Shown here: in pieces, positions 41,867 through 53,872 of the stretch
Position numbering within the stretch: position 1 is the stretch's first letter
Layout: each line of letters opens with the position of its first letter
NCBI GenBank assembly: GCA_902500995.1
Contig: CABVSR010000009.1
Coordinates: 62,001-126,000 of the forward strand
Origin: an uncultured Nitrospira sp.
Lineage (GTDB): Bacteria > Nitrospirota > Nitrospiria > Nitrospirales > Nitrospiraceae
Direction: 5' to 3'
Length of the DNA: 64,000 nucleotides
Made by a program: the position numbers and the translations under genes
Notes under the pieces: generated by a model
What the model saw: the letters and a program-made list of their open reading frames with translations, nothing else
Databases searched by the model: none
Told to the model about the DNA's origin: nothing

Positions 41867-42646
41867 TCAGTTTTCAGTGATGACCTCTTCGGGCAGATCG
41901 GACGGACTGCGATGGGTCGAGACGGCTTTCCGGCCATTGCCCCGTTCCAGCCAGCGCACGATGTGCCGTTGCCGCCGAGTGAGATAGGCGGTGCGCCGGA
42001 TCGGGTCATAGCGGCGCGGAGAAGGAAGAATCGCCGCCAGCAGGGCCGCCTCCTCAATCGTCAGCTCCTCCGCCGATTTCCCGAAATGGTGCCGCGCCGC
42101 CGCCTCCGCGCCAAAGACGCCCTGCCCCCATTCGGCGACATTCAGATAGAGCTCCAGAATCTGTTTCTTCGTCAACTGGTGCTCCAGCGACCGCGTGATC
42201 AAGGCCTCCCTCGCTTTCCGCAGGAGCGAGCGTTCAGATGACAGGTAGAGGTTTTTGGCCAGCTGCTGGGTAATGGTGCTGCCCCCGCGTTTGAATTCGC
42301 CGACCTCCAGGTTATACAGCGCCGCATCCTTGATGCCTTCCCAATCGAATCCTTCATGCGCGAAGAACGACGCATCTTCAGCGGCGACGACGGCGCGCTG
42401 GAGGGCAGGCGCAATCCGAGCCAGGGGAACCCAGGCATATTTGATGTGGAGCGGGCGGCCCTGTTCCTTGGCCTGAGCCCGCCGGGCTTCCATCACCGCC
42501 GTTTCTGTCGGGTGATGTTTGGCGAGGCGAGACACGTCGGGCAGCGTCGCCAGCCAATACAATGCCAGGGCCGCCGCGGGCAGACCGACGAGCATGGTCG
42601 CCCACAAGAGTATCCGGCCGAACCGACTGCCTGTTGACTTGCTCAT
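41867..42646 (-). CDS. mtgA: Monofunctional biosynthetic peptidoglycan transglycosylase
   Basis: A 259-residue family-51 glycosyltransferase. N-terminal signal anchor about 12-35. Motifs: AVVAAEDASFFAHEGFDWEGI (catalytic Glu in EDxxFxxHxGxD), GGSTITQQLAKNLYLSSERSLLRKAREALIT (GxSTITQQ, then RKxxE) and KKQILELYLNVAEWGQGVFGAEAAA. It polymerises lipid II without a transpeptidase domain. The ATG at 42646 gives MSKSTGS; in-frame codons further upstream lie in the divergent engB region. Confidence 0.95.
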   Translation of the reverse strand: MSKSTGSRFGRILLWATMLVGLPAAALALYWLATLPDVSRLAKHHPTETAVMEARRAQAKEQGRPLHIKYAWVPLARIAPALQRAVVAAEDASFFAHEGFDWEGIKDAALYNLEVGEFKRGGSTITQQLAKNLYLSSERSLLRKAREALITRSLEHQLTKKQILELYLNVAEWGQGVFGAEAAARHHFGKSAEELTIEEAALLAAILPSPRRYDPIRRTAYLTRRQRHIVRWLERGNGRKAVSTHRSPSDLPEEVITEN

Positions 42647-42744
42647 TGCCGACGCTCTATCTATGAACGCACGTGATGGCTCACCACCGGCCCCGTGCGG
42701 CTGAAGGTGACGCGCATCCCGCAACGCCGTCCGCCGCAGCCGGT

Positions 42745-43347
42745 ATGAAATTACTCAGCGCCGAGTTTATCAAAAGTTCCGTGTCCCCAGAACAGTTTCC
42801 TGCCGACCGCCTGCCCGAAATCGCATTCGTGGGACGATCGAATGTCGGCAAGTCCTCGCTGATCAATTCGCTGCTGCATCGAAAAAAGTTGGCCAAGGTC
42901 AGTAAGACGCCCGGGAAAACCCGCGCCGTCAACTTTTTCACCGTTCGCACCTCAGACCCTAAGCTGCCCCTCTTGTCCCTGGTCGACCTGCCGGGCTACG
43001 GGTATGCCAAGGTCTCCAAGACGATGCGCGCGCAATGGGGGCCGATGATCGAACAATATCTCACACAACGGCAATCCCTCGGCGCGGTGATTTTGCTCAT
43101 CGAGTCGCGCGTGTGGATGCCCCAGGATGTGCTGACGGTTCAGTGGGTGCAGTCGCTCGGCTGCGGGCTCATCATCGTGCTGACGAAAGCCGACAAGTTG
43201 CGGCAGAGCGAGCGGAAACCGACCCTGAGTGAAGTGCGGATTGCCTGCGGGTTGCCGTCCGAGGTGCCGGTGCTGCTCTATTCGGCCGAAACGCACGAGG
43301 GGCGGGACGCGCTGTGGGGCGAGATTCGCGCGCAGTTTAAAACTTGA
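42745..43347 (+). CDS. engB: Ribosome biogenesis GTPase EngB (YihA/YsxC)
   Basis: A 200-residue GTPase, full length. G1 GRSNVGKSSL, G2 threonine near KTPGKTRAVNFF, G3 DLPGYGYA, G4 TKADK and G5-like SAET are all seen. It takes part in late assembly of the large ribosomal subunit and is essential in many bacteria. The ATG at 42745 gives the classical MKLLSAEFIKSS start; upstream in-frame starts add an unconserved tail. Its end overlaps the end of the convergent PPIase gene by 11 bases. Confidence 0.95.
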   Translation: MKLLSAEFIKSSVSPEQFPADRLPEIAFVGRSNVGKSSLINSLLHRKKLAKVSKTPGKTRAVNFFTVRTSDPKLPLLSLVDLPGYGYAKVSKTMRAQWGPMIEQYLTQRQSLGAVILLIESRVWMPQDVLTVQWVQSLGCGLIIVLTKADKLRQSERKPTLSEVRIACGLPSEVPVLLYSAETHEGRDALWGEIRAQFKT

Positions 43348-44338
43348 TCTCGATGTAGGCTTTGTTTTTGAGGTCGGCCATCCAGATCTGATATTGATCC
43401 TCGGTCTTCTGCTGGAAGACCAGTGATTGAATCTCCGCCTTGACCTGCTCAAACGGCCGAAACTGCCGGGGCTTTTTGTCGTCCACCCGCACGATATGGA
43501 GCCCTTCCGGCGTCTCCACAATTCCCGTGATCTGCCCTACGGGCACCGATGCCAGCGCCTGCTCCAACGCCGGAATCAGTTCCCCCTGCCGGACCAGACC
43601 CAGTCGGCCGCCGCGCGAGGCGTCCGCGCCATCGGAAAAGCGCAGCGCCAGATCCTCGAAGGGTTCGCCTTGCTTCAGCGTCACCAAGAGGGCTTCGGCC
43701 CGTCCCCGCGCGGCTGAGAGGCCGTCCGGCGTCCGCGGTTTGATCAGGATTTGGCTCAACTGGTATTCCTCAGGATAGGCGAAACGATCCTCATGTTCCT
43801 CGTAGTAGCGCTTCATTTCCGACTCGGCGACCATGATCAGGCCGCGGACTTCGCGGTCGACGACGCGCATCAAGGTCAGCTGCTCACGGATGCTTCTGGT
43901 GGTATTGGGGTCGGCGGTGTTCAGGGTTTCGCTCTGCTTCTTCATCTCCTGTACCGCCTGGGTGACTTCCTGGTCTGACACGTCCACGCCTTTATTCTTC
44001 GCGGCCTGGAGCTGCAGCTTGCGCTCAATCATCTTGGTGACGGCCATCGCCTCCGCGGTCTTGAGGCGCCGTTCCAGATCCTCGCCCGTGTACAACTTGC
44101 GAAGGCGTTCCTGGTCGGGGAGCAAGTCGCGTTTGAGTTCGGACAGCATGATCAGGTCGGTATTGACGACTGCGACGATGCGGTCTTCCAACCGGGCGGC
44201 GCCGGCGGGACAGAGGGGTCCAACGATGATCCAGAGGCACAGGGTGAGAAGACCCCAGGTTCGATGGCCTAGGAACTGAGCGCAGAACTGTCGGACCGCG
44301 CGGGCGCAATGAGAGGCAAAGGACAATCGATCGTTCAT
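43337..44338 (-). CDS. SurA-like periplasmic peptidyl-prolyl isomerase
   Basis: A 333-residue exported chaperone. A signal peptide (hydrophobic WGLLTLCLWIIVGPL) precedes an N-terminal SurA domain (AVVNTDLIMLSELKRDL to KMIERKLQLQAAKNKGV) and one parvulin (PpiC) domain at about 195-295 (ISQILIKPRT-like strand, FEDLALRFSDGADASRGGRLG, VETPEGLHIVRVDD). E. coli SurA has two parvulin domains; this one has one. It should help outer-membrane proteins through the periplasm. ATG 44338 is used; TACAAT sits 12 bases before it. Confidence 0.88.
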   Translation of the reverse strand: MNDRLSFASHCARAVRQFCAQFLGHRTWGLLTLCLWIIVGPLCPAGAARLEDRIVAVVNTDLIMLSELKRDLLPDQERLRKLYTGEDLERRLKTAEAMAVTKMIERKLQLQAAKNKGVDVSDQEVTQAVQEMKKQSETLNTADPNTTRSIREQLTLMRVVDREVRGLIMVAESEMKRYYEEHEDRFAYPEEYQLSQILIKPRTPDGLSAARGRAEALLVTLKQGEPFEDLALRFSDGADASRGGRLGLVRQGELIPALEQALASVPVGQITGIVETPEGLHIVRVDDKKPRQFRPFEQVKAEIQSLVFQQKTEDQYQIWMADLKNKAYIEIKF

Positions 44339-44448
44339 CACGGTAGGGGGATTGTACACAATCGCAACTTCAGAAAGGGAGCGATCTTGCGCTGAACTCG
44401 ATAGGAATGTGAAGCCGCGAGGCGGGCAGGAATCCGGCGCGCAGAGGG

Positions 44449-45345
44449 TTACGGGCGCCCTGGTTCATCGGTCACATAACGAGCTGCATCGGCCATGCGA
44501 ATCGTGGCACCGGTGCGGAGTTCGGAAAAGACATCATCGAGCCGTTTTCGTCGCTTTTCGGCCAGCAGTTCCTGCCGGAGCCGTTCGCGGGTGGCCTGGT
44601 CTGCCTGCAGGATCTCCGGCTCGAGCGGGCTGACTTTCATGAGGTAGTAGCCCTTGTCGGTCTTGATCGGATCACTGACCGCCCCGGCGTGCAGGGAGGG
44701 AATCAACGCCTCCAATTCGGGCTCCAGCAAACCTTTTCGATAGGGGCCCAGGTCGCCGCCTTTGGCGCGGCTCCGCTCGTCGATCGAATACCGCAGGGCA
44801 AAGCGGGTGAAGTTTCCGCCGCCTTCCACCTGGCGCTTGAGGTCCTTGGCCGCATAGACGTTGGGGAGCAGCATGACCGAGACCTGCACCTTGGGATTGG
44901 CCAGGAGCTGGTTGGCATGTTTTTCCAGATAGGCGTCCAGTTCTTCCTTCGTGACTTCGACCTTGGTCTTGATCCGGTCTTTCAGGAGTTCATCCAGGAT
45001 CAGCTGTTCCCGGTACCGCAGGGTTTTTTCGCGGATCTCGTCCGATTGATCCAGGCCCTGTTTGCGCGCTTCCTGCATGAGCAGCTCGCGCATGATCAGT
45101 TCGTCGAGGAAGCGGCGTTTCCCGCCTTCCTTTTCATATCGGGCGCGGGTGGCCTGGGAGAGTTCTTCCCACCGGATGTCGAACTCGGCTTGCGTGATGG
45201 AGCGGCCGTTGATCATGGCGATCACCGGTTCTTCCTGCGGAGGTTCCGTGCAGCCGGCCAGCGAGGCCAGGGCGCACAGTCCGAGCGCGGCGCCGGTGAG
45301 TCGAGTTCGCCTGATGAAGTGGTCTCGTATTTGCGCTGCTGTCAT
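44449..45345 (-). CDS. PrsA/PpiC-type peptidyl-prolyl isomerase lipoprotein
   Basis: A 298-residue lipoprotein: lipobox LAGC (Cys about 32). An N-terminal SurA/PrsA-type domain (VIAMINGRSITQAEFDIRWEEL, FLDELIMRELLMQEARKQGLD) is followed by a parvulin domain (KVQVSVMLLPNVYAAKDL, NFTRFALRYSIDERSRAKGGDLG, DPIKTDKGYYLMKV). The C-terminal helix returns to the N-domain as in PrsA. It lies between mfd (29 bases upstream) and the SurA-like gene, so two folding factors are in tandem. Confidence 0.9.
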   Translation of the reverse strand: MTAAQIRDHFIRRTRLTGAALGLCALASLAGCTEPPQEEPVIAMINGRSITQAEFDIRWEELSQATRARYEKEGGKRRFLDELIMRELLMQEARKQGLDQSDEIREKTLRYREQLILDELLKDRIKTKVEVTKEELDAYLEKHANQLLANPKVQVSVMLLPNVYAAKDLKRQVEGGGNFTRFALRYSIDERSRAKGGDLGPYRKGLLEPELEALIPSLHAGAVSDPIKTDKGYYLMKVSPLEPEILQADQATRERLRQELLAEKRRKRLDDVFSELRTGATIRMADAARYVTDEPGRP

Positions 45346-45374
45346 GCGGTCGGGGCGAGCATCCTGTGCTGAGG

Positions 45375-48848
<3,474 letters not shown>

Positions 48849-48855
48849 AGAATCC

Positions 48856-49338
48856 TTACGCCGTGGTGGAGCGAATACGTTGCACCAGGGTGGTGGTTGA
48901 GACGCCGGGGACAAGGGGAATGGTTTGGACGCGCCCGCCGCGCGCTTCGACCGTCTCACGGCCGATAATCCGGTCGAGCGGCCAGTCTCCCCCTTTGACC
49001 AGAATATCCGGCTGGAGCGCGGCAATGAGGGCTCCGGGGTCAGGCTCCGGGAAAATGACCACGTAATCCACGCAGGCCAGCGCGGCAAGGACCTCGGCCC
49101 GTTGGGCATCCGGCACGATGGGACGATCGGCGCCCTTGTGCAGGGCGCGCACGGAGCCATCGGAGTTTACGCCGACGACCAATAGGTCTCCCAGGTGGCG
49201 GGCCGTCTGCAGGTATCGGACGTGGCCGATGTGCATCAGATCGAAGCAGCCGTTCGTAAAGACCACGCGTTGGTGCGCCTGGCGGCGCCGGGCCAGCTCG
49301 GAAACCAGTTCCTCTCGCGTAGTCACTTTTGTGGGCAT
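48856..49338 (-). CDS. D-beta-D-heptose 1-phosphate adenylyltransferase (HldE C-domain/RfaE2)
   Basis: A 160-residue single-domain nucleotidyltransferase. The cytidylyltransferase HxGH site is in [16 protein letters not shown], with [30 protein letters not shown] and the C-terminal [10 protein letters not shown]. It makes ADP-heptose for the LPS inner core. The kinase half (HldE N-domain) is not fused and was not found in the window. ATG at 49338 is preferred; a GTG at 49353 also works. Its stop lies seven bases before the mfd start. Confidence 0.93.
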   Translation of the reverse strand: MPTKVTTREELVSELARRRQAHQRVVFTNGCFDLMHIGHVRYLQTARHLGDLLVVGVNSDGSVRALHKGADRPIVPDAQRAEVLAALACVDYVVIFPEPDPGALIAALQPDILVKGGDWPLDRIIGRETVEARGGRVQTIPLVPGVSTTTLVQRIRSTTA

Positions 49339-49428
49339 CACGTTCGGCGTCACTCAGAGTGCATCTTAACAGGATGGAGAAAATGTCCGCCACCACGAAT
49401 GCGTGGCGGCCGCGACGCCCCCCACCAA

Positions 49429-50622
49429 TCAATCGGGCATGCGCCGCCTTCGGTTCTTCTTTCGGGCATCGCCCTGAGGGAGGGCACCCAAGCGAACGAT
49501 GTCTGATCCATGCCGCTCGATCAATCGATCAAGGGCCGCCACCGCATCCCGTTGGCGCCGGTCGAACAACGGTTCGGGAGCGGAAACCAGATCCGACAAC
49601 CCTAGGCCCACCAAGCGGTACCGCGAGCGCGGCTGGAGCAAATCGGCCAAGGCCCGGCGAATCTCCGGCCACATGTCCGGGTCGTAGTTCAGCGGGGTCG
49701 AAAATGTTCGCTGCCGCGTGGTGATGCGAAAGTGCGCATCCTTCAACTTGACGGTAAATGCACCGGCAGCGAGCCCCTCCAGGCGGAGATCATGCGCCAG
49801 CGTTTCCAGAAATCCATGGATGATCGGCTCCAGTACGGCGGGATCGTTCGTATCCTCATCGAAGGTCGTTTCGTGGCTCACGCTTTTGGTCTCGCGCTCG
49901 GCCACGACCGGATCGGAATCCACGCCGCGAGCCAGCGACTGGAAGGCCGCCAGGCGCGTGCCCAGGTGGCGAACAAGCGCCGGTTCGAAGCGAGGGAGGA
50001 GCAGGTCGCCGATTGTACGGATGCCCAGACGCTCGATGGCCTCCGTCGACTTGGGCCCCATGCCGGGTAACGAGCGGATCGGCAGCGGGGCCAGAAAGGC
50101 GGCTTCCGAGCCCGGCTCGATCACGGCCAACCCGTCCGGCTTATACGCATCGGCGGCGATCTTGGCGACTGTTTTTCCGGACGCCAGGGCAATCGTGCAG
50201 GTGAGACCGGTCGTGTGAAGAATATCGGCTTTCACGGCGCGCCCTAAGAGGTGAGGATCCGGATGGCGGGTCTGCAGTCTGGTGGTGTCGGCATAGAATT
50301 CATCGATACTGGTCCATTCGGTTTCAGGGAAGAACCGCTGTGTGACCTCTTGTAGCTGGCGATGGAGGCGGGTGTAAAGCGGGCGGTCCGGCGGCACGAG
50401 GATCAGCTGCGGGCAGAGACGGAGGGCTTGAATGGTCGGCATTGCCGATCGCACTCCGAATCGACGGACCGCATAACTGGCGGCGGCAATGATGCCTCGC
50501 GGCGGCGGGCCGCCCACGGCCACCGGTTTCCCCGCCAGCGATGGATCGGCCAGCACGGCGGCGGAGGCAAACATCGCGTCGATGTCGCCGAAGAGAATTT
50601 GTCGCGGCCAACGAGGAGCCAT
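49429..50622 (-). CDS. dinB: Y-family DNA polymerase IV
   Basis: A 397-residue translesion polymerase. Catalytic carboxylates: FGDIDAMFASAA (Asp pair; canonical DMDAFF, with Met in place of the first Phe) and TSIDEFYADTT (Asp-Glu; canonical SIDEAFLD). The helix-hairpin-helix SLPGMGPKSTEAIERLGIRTIGDLL and the little-finger domain (FSTPLNYDPDMW) follow. The C-terminus RKKNRRRRMPD is basic and lacks a normal QL.LF clamp motif. It copies damaged DNA with low fidelity. Six bases separate it from the upstream sprT stop. Confidence 0.92.
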   Translation of the reverse strand: MAPRWPRQILFGDIDAMFASAAVLADPSLAGKPVAVGGPPPRGIIAAASYAVRRFGVRSAMPTIQALRLCPQLILVPPDRPLYTRLHRQLQEVTQRFFPETEWTSIDEFYADTTRLQTRHPDPHLLGRAVKADILHTTGLTCTIALASGKTVAKIAADAYKPDGLAVIEPGSEAAFLAPLPIRSLPGMGPKSTEAIERLGIRTIGDLLLPRFEPALVRHLGTRLAAFQSLARGVDSDPVVAERETKSVSHETTFDEDTNDPAVLEPIIHGFLETLAHDLRLEGLAAGAFTVKLKDAHFRITTRQRTFSTPLNYDPDMWPEIRRALADLLQPRSRYRLVGLGLSDLVSAPEPLFDRRQRDAVAALDRLIERHGSDIVRLGALPQGDARKKNRRRRMPD

Positions 50623-50628
50623 GGAGTT

Positions 50629-51240
50629 CTAACTCGTGTGGAACGGCAGACTGAATTGCCGCCCGATGGAGGAAACAGGCGCCGGTTCCCGTTGCGGCTC
50701 ATCGCAGGCGACCGCAAATTCACGGAGCGGGCCCTTGCAGGCGCCGCAGAGGTGCCGCCGGGGTTGGATGGTCCGGCGCTGGCGCCGGTAGATGGAACCG
50801 CATTGCTGGCAGCGCCAGGCATACTTGGCCAGCGCGGCCACTTCTGTGGTCAGCGAATGGTAGATCGTGATGCCGAGGCCGTCATGGTTCATGCGCGCCA
50901 TCATGCGGCGAAAGTCCTGACCATGGTTCGGGCGACGCTTGAGGACATCGTACTGCCACTGATGGATCATTTCGTGGGCGAGGGTTGTAACTGTCTCGTG
51001 ATCCTGGCTGCTACTCGCAACCGGGAGGAGCACAGCCGACAGTCGGATGCAGCGTCGTGGCGTGTGATTGATGGTGTTTTGGGCGAGAATGTGCCTTGGT
51101 CCGACCCGGCAGACAAACATCCCGGCTGAAGAGGTCAGTCGCCGGCTCCATTGAATGGGAATCGGCGGCAAGGCGTTCTGGAAATATCGGCGGTTGAGCT
51201 CGGCCCAGAGGGTGAGCAGCGGTTCGACAGAGGGTGTCAT
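50629..51240 (-). CDS. SprT-like zinc metalloprotease
   Basis: A 203-residue SprT-family protein. Active site HEMIHQWQ (HExxH with following helix), then NHGQDFRRMMARMN, where the third ligand lies. The C-terminal zinc ribbon has CQQCGSIYRR and CGACKGPLRE (two CxxC). Eukaryotic SPRTN relatives digest DNA-protein crosslinks; the bacterial function is less clear but a DNA repair role fits the neighbour dinB. The ATG at 51240 (MTPSVEPLL) is used. Confidence 0.88.
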   Translation of the reverse strand: MTPSVEPLLTLWAELNRRYFQNALPPIPIQWSRRLTSSAGMFVCRVGPRHILAQNTINHTPRRCIRLSAVLLPVASSSQDHETVTTLAHEMIHQWQYDVLKRRPNHGQDFRRMMARMNHDGLGITIYHSLTTEVAALAKYAWRCQQCGSIYRRQRRTIQPRRHLCGACKGPLREFAVACDEPQREPAPVSSIGRQFSLPFHTS

Positions 51241-51292
51241 GGTCGTCACAGGATGTTGCGATACAACCGGAGGATCGAGCCTGCCTCCTGCT

Positions 51293-52291
51293 TTACCGGC
51301 CGGACAACTCTTCAATGACCGCGGCGGCCAACAAGGGCACCATGATTTCATGATGTCCGGTGAGGGCGTAGCCTTTCCCGCCTTTCTGAGTAGGCCGGCG
51401 CACCACGTTGGTCATGGGACGATAGTGCGTGAGGAAATCCATGTTGACCGTCGTGATGTTGGTCAGCGAATGGCCGAGATTCCGCCCGAGCGACACCGCC
51501 TTCAGAAACACTTCCGGCAGGATGACGGCCGATCCCAGGTTGAGGTAGACCCCACCTTCCATACCGGAGACGACGGCGGCCAGGCGCCGGAAGTCCAGCA
51601 GTGATCCCGCGCCGATAGCCGCGCCATCCGCGGACGGATGCATGTGGATGATGTCGGTGCCGACGGCCACATGCACCGTGACGGGAAGCCCGAGTCTGGC
51701 TCCCGTCGCCAGCAGGCTGGTGGCGCGATGTGGAAACTCCTGTTTGTGGCGATTGATATACAAGCCAAGTGATTCGCCAAGACCCAGGCCTTCTTTCATG
51801 CCGAGCGTGATCGCCTCGTTGAGCATCCGGCCTGTTTCTTCCGCCATCCCGAATCGACCGGAGTCGATCTCCGCGTCCACTTCCTCGGACGTGTGCCCCA
51901 TGAAGGCCAACTCGAAGTCGTGGATGATGACGGCCCCATTCATGGCGAGGGCGGTCACGATGCCGCGCTCCATCAGGTCCACGAGCAGCGGGCCCAACCC
52001 GACCTTCACGACGTGGGCGCCCATGCCGGCAATCACCGGCCGGCCGCGGCGATGCGCCTTCGCAATAGCCTGGGCCACTTCTCGCAACGTCTTGACCGCG
52101 AGGATGTCGGGTAAGGAATCGAGAAACCGTTTGAACGAGCGGCCGCCGGTCCAGACCTTGGCAAAGTTGGACACCTGCACCTTGCTGTGCCGCCGCTGGA
52201 GCGGATAGGTCTTCAAGCGAGACGCATCGATCGGTTTGATGATCGCGGGGGGCGTCGCGGATCGCGCGGGACGCTTAGGCCGGGTTGGCAA
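51293..52291 (-). CDS. Deoxyhypusine synthase-like protein
   Basis: About 320 residues with several Rossmann-type nucleotide motifs. Segments: VIAGMGAHVVKVGLGPLLVDLMERGIVTALAMNGAVIIHDFELAFMG, TVHVAVGTDIIHMHPSADGAAIGAGSLLDFRRL, GGVYLNLGSAVILPEVFLKA and YALTGHHEIMVPLLAA. The pattern (MNGA.IHDFE, GTDI.H) resembles the bacterial branch of the deoxyhypusine synthase fold, but eIF5A is absent from bacteria, so the natural reaction must differ. The start is unsure: TTG 52291 (overlapping gmhA by 17 bases) or TTG 52216. It lies between gmhA and sprT. Confidence 0.75.
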   Translation of the reverse strand: MPTRPKRPARSATPPAIIKPIDASRLKTYPLQRRHSKVQVSNFAKVWTGGRSFKRFLDSLPDILAVKTLREVAQAIAKAHRRGRPVIAGMGAHVVKVGLGPLLVDLMERGIVTALAMNGAVIIHDFELAFMGHTSEEVDAEIDSGRFGMAEETGRMLNEAITLGMKEGLGLGESLGLYINRHKQEFPHRATSLLATGARLGLPVTVHVAVGTDIIHMHPSADGAAIGAGSLLDFRRLAAVVSGMEGGVYLNLGSAVILPEVFLKAVSLGRNLGHSLTNITTVNMDFLTHYRPMTNVVRRPTQKGGKGYALTGHHEIMVPLLAAAVIEELSGR

Positions 52292-52853
52292 GAACGTGGT
52301 CCTCAATGAGTTCGCAGAGCACATGGCCCAGCGTGATGTGACTTTCTTGAATGCGTGCCGTCACGGTCGAAGGCACCACGAAGCCGTAATCGACCATGCC
52401 TGCCAGTTTGCCCCCGGAGCCGCCGGTCCAGGCGACCGTCGTGAGGCCCAAGGCCCTGGCCGCTTCGACGCCCTTCAGCACATTGGGCGAATTGCCGCTG
52501 GTGCTGATGGCAATGGCCACGTCTCCCGCCTGCCCGTGCGCGCGCACCTGACGGGCGAAGAGTTCCTCGAAGCCGTAGTCGTTGGCGATGCAGGTAATGG
52601 CGGCGATGTCCGTGGCGAGCGCGATGGCGGGGAACGGCGCGCGCTCCCGCTTGTAGCGGCCCACGAACTCGGCGGCGATGTGGGCGGCATCCGTAGCACT
52701 GCCGCCGTTGCCGAAGAGCAACACTTTATGTCCGGTTTGTAAGGCGCGGCCGAGGAGTTGCGCGACCTGCACGATCTTCTCGGCATGGTCCCGCGCGAAG
52801 CGCCGCTTGACCTCGGCGCTCTCGTCGAACGCCTTGATGGCAAACTCTTTCAT
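52275..52853 (-). CDS. gmhA: Phosphoheptose isomerase
   Basis: A 192-residue SIS-domain enzyme that turns sedoheptulose 7-phosphate into D-glycero-D-manno-heptose 7-phosphate, the first step of ADP-heptose synthesis. Conserved: LLFGNGGSATDAAHIAAEFVGRY, TDIAAITCIANDYGFEELFARQV, ISTSGNSPNVLKGVEAA and TARIQESHITLGHVLCELIE (Glu and His of the active site). First gene of the minus-strand run to hldE. No Shine-Dalgarno; a consensus promoter lies just ahead. Confidence 0.96.
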   Translation of the reverse strand: MKEFAIKAFDESAEVKRRFARDHAEKIVQVAQLLGRALQTGHKVLLFGNGGSATDAAHIAAEFVGRYKRERAPFPAIALATDIAAITCIANDYGFEELFARQVRAHGQAGDVAIAISTSGNSPNVLKGVEAARALGLTTVAWTGGSGGKLAGMVDYGFVVPSTVTARIQESHITLGHVLCELIEDHVLANPA

Positions 52854-52861
52854 CGTGCGGA

Positions 52862-52890
52862 ATTGTAGGGAAGCCCTCGGCCACTGTCAA
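52862..52890 (-). promoter_or_regulatory. Consensus promoter of gmhA, leaderless layout
   Basis: On the minus strand, TTGACA (52890-52885, six of six), a 17-base spacer and TACAAT (52867-52862, five of six). The ATG begins at 52853, eight bases after the -10 box, where RNA synthesis would start. This is the best-scoring promoter by eye in the window. Confidence 0.65.
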
Positions 52891-52906
52891 ACGAGGCGAG
52901 CCGGCG

Positions 52907-53860
52907 CTACTTGCCGGGCGAGGTGGGCGAGGATCGTTTGCCGATCATGTTCATCGCCAGCGCCAGCATGGAGCCGACATCCGACACATTGGCCGGCAGC
53001 ACGAGTGTGTTGCTGGCCTTGGCCAATTCCCCGAACTTGGTGATGTACTGTTCGGCGACCCGCAATTGCACGGCTTCGTATCCGCCGGGAACTTGTGTGG
53101 ACTCGGCGACCTTACGCAGTCCCTCGGCGGTGGCGCTCGCGATCGCCGTAATGGCGGCCGCCGCGCCCTCGGCCTCGTTGATCTGCTGCTGCTTTTTCGC
53201 CTCGGACGCTTTGATGACCTGTTGCTTCTCGCCTTCCGCCTGATTGATGGCGGCGTCGCGCTCGCCTTCGGAGGTGAGAATCACCGCGCGTTTTTCCCGC
53301 TCGGCGCGCATCTGCTTTTCCATCGCGGCCAAGACATCCTTCGGCGGCGTGATGTTCTTGATCTCGTACCGGAGAACCTTCACGCCCCAGGGCTCGGTGG
53401 CCTTGTCCAGTTCATTGACCACCTGGCTGTTGATGTTGGTGCGTTCCTCAAACGTGCGGTCGAGTTCGATTTTGCCGATCTCGCTGCGGAGCGCGGTTTG
53501 GGCAAGCTGGGTGATGGCAAAGCGGTAATCGCTGATGCCGTAGGAGGCGCGTTGCGGGTCCAGCACTTTCGAATAGAGGATGCCGTCCACCCCGACCTGC
53601 ACGTTGTCGCGGGTGATACAGATCTGCTCGGGGATATCGATGGCGGTTTCTTTCAGCGAATGTTTGTATTGCACACTGTCGAGAAACGGCCAGAGAATAT
53701 GGAACCCCGCGCCGAGCGTGCGCGAATACCGGCCGAGACGTTCGACAACGTAGGCGCTCTGTTGTGGCACCACACGGGCGGTTTTGGAAATGACCAACAG
53801 GACAAGGCCCGCGAGAAATATGACGACCCACAGTCCGCCCGGCATGCCGCTATCCTCCAT
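52907..53860 (-). CDS. SPFH/Band 7 (stomatin-like) membrane protein
   Basis: A 317-residue protein. One N-terminal membrane helix (LWVVIFLAGLVLLVISKTARVV), then the Band 7 domain (RVVPQQSAYVVERLGRYSRTLGAGFHILWPF, TRDNVQVGVDGILYSKVLDP, ELDRTFEERTNINSQVVNELD, GVKVLRYEIKNITPP), a coiled coil rich in E, A, K and Q (about 185-245) and a C-terminal hydrophobic region. It matches the QmcA/YbbK and stomatin types, which form membrane rings with an NfeD partner; that partner is encoded 12 bases upstream. Expected to organise membrane microdomains. Confidence 0.93.
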   Translation of the reverse strand: MEDSGMPGGLWVVIFLAGLVLLVISKTARVVPQQSAYVVERLGRYSRTLGAGFHILWPFLDSVQYKHSLKETAIDIPEQICITRDNVQVGVDGILYSKVLDPQRASYGISDYRFAITQLAQTALRSEIGKIELDRTFEERTNINSQVVNELDKATEPWGVKVLRYEIKNITPPKDVLAAMEKQMRAEREKRAVILTSEGERDAAINQAEGEKQQVIKASEAKKQQQINEAEGAAAAITAIASATAEGLRKVAESTQVPGGYEAVQLRVAEQYITKFGELAKASNTLVLPANVSDVGSMLALAMNMIGKRSSPTSPGK

Positions 53861-53872
53861 GATGGTGCGACC

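Noticed and set aside
48849-49160. N-terminal extension of about 100 codons to mfd
   Set aside because: It lies antisense-free but inside the hldE gene in another frame, is rich in Pro/Arg/Ser and unlike Mfd. The GTG at 48848 with TAAGGA gives the normal length.
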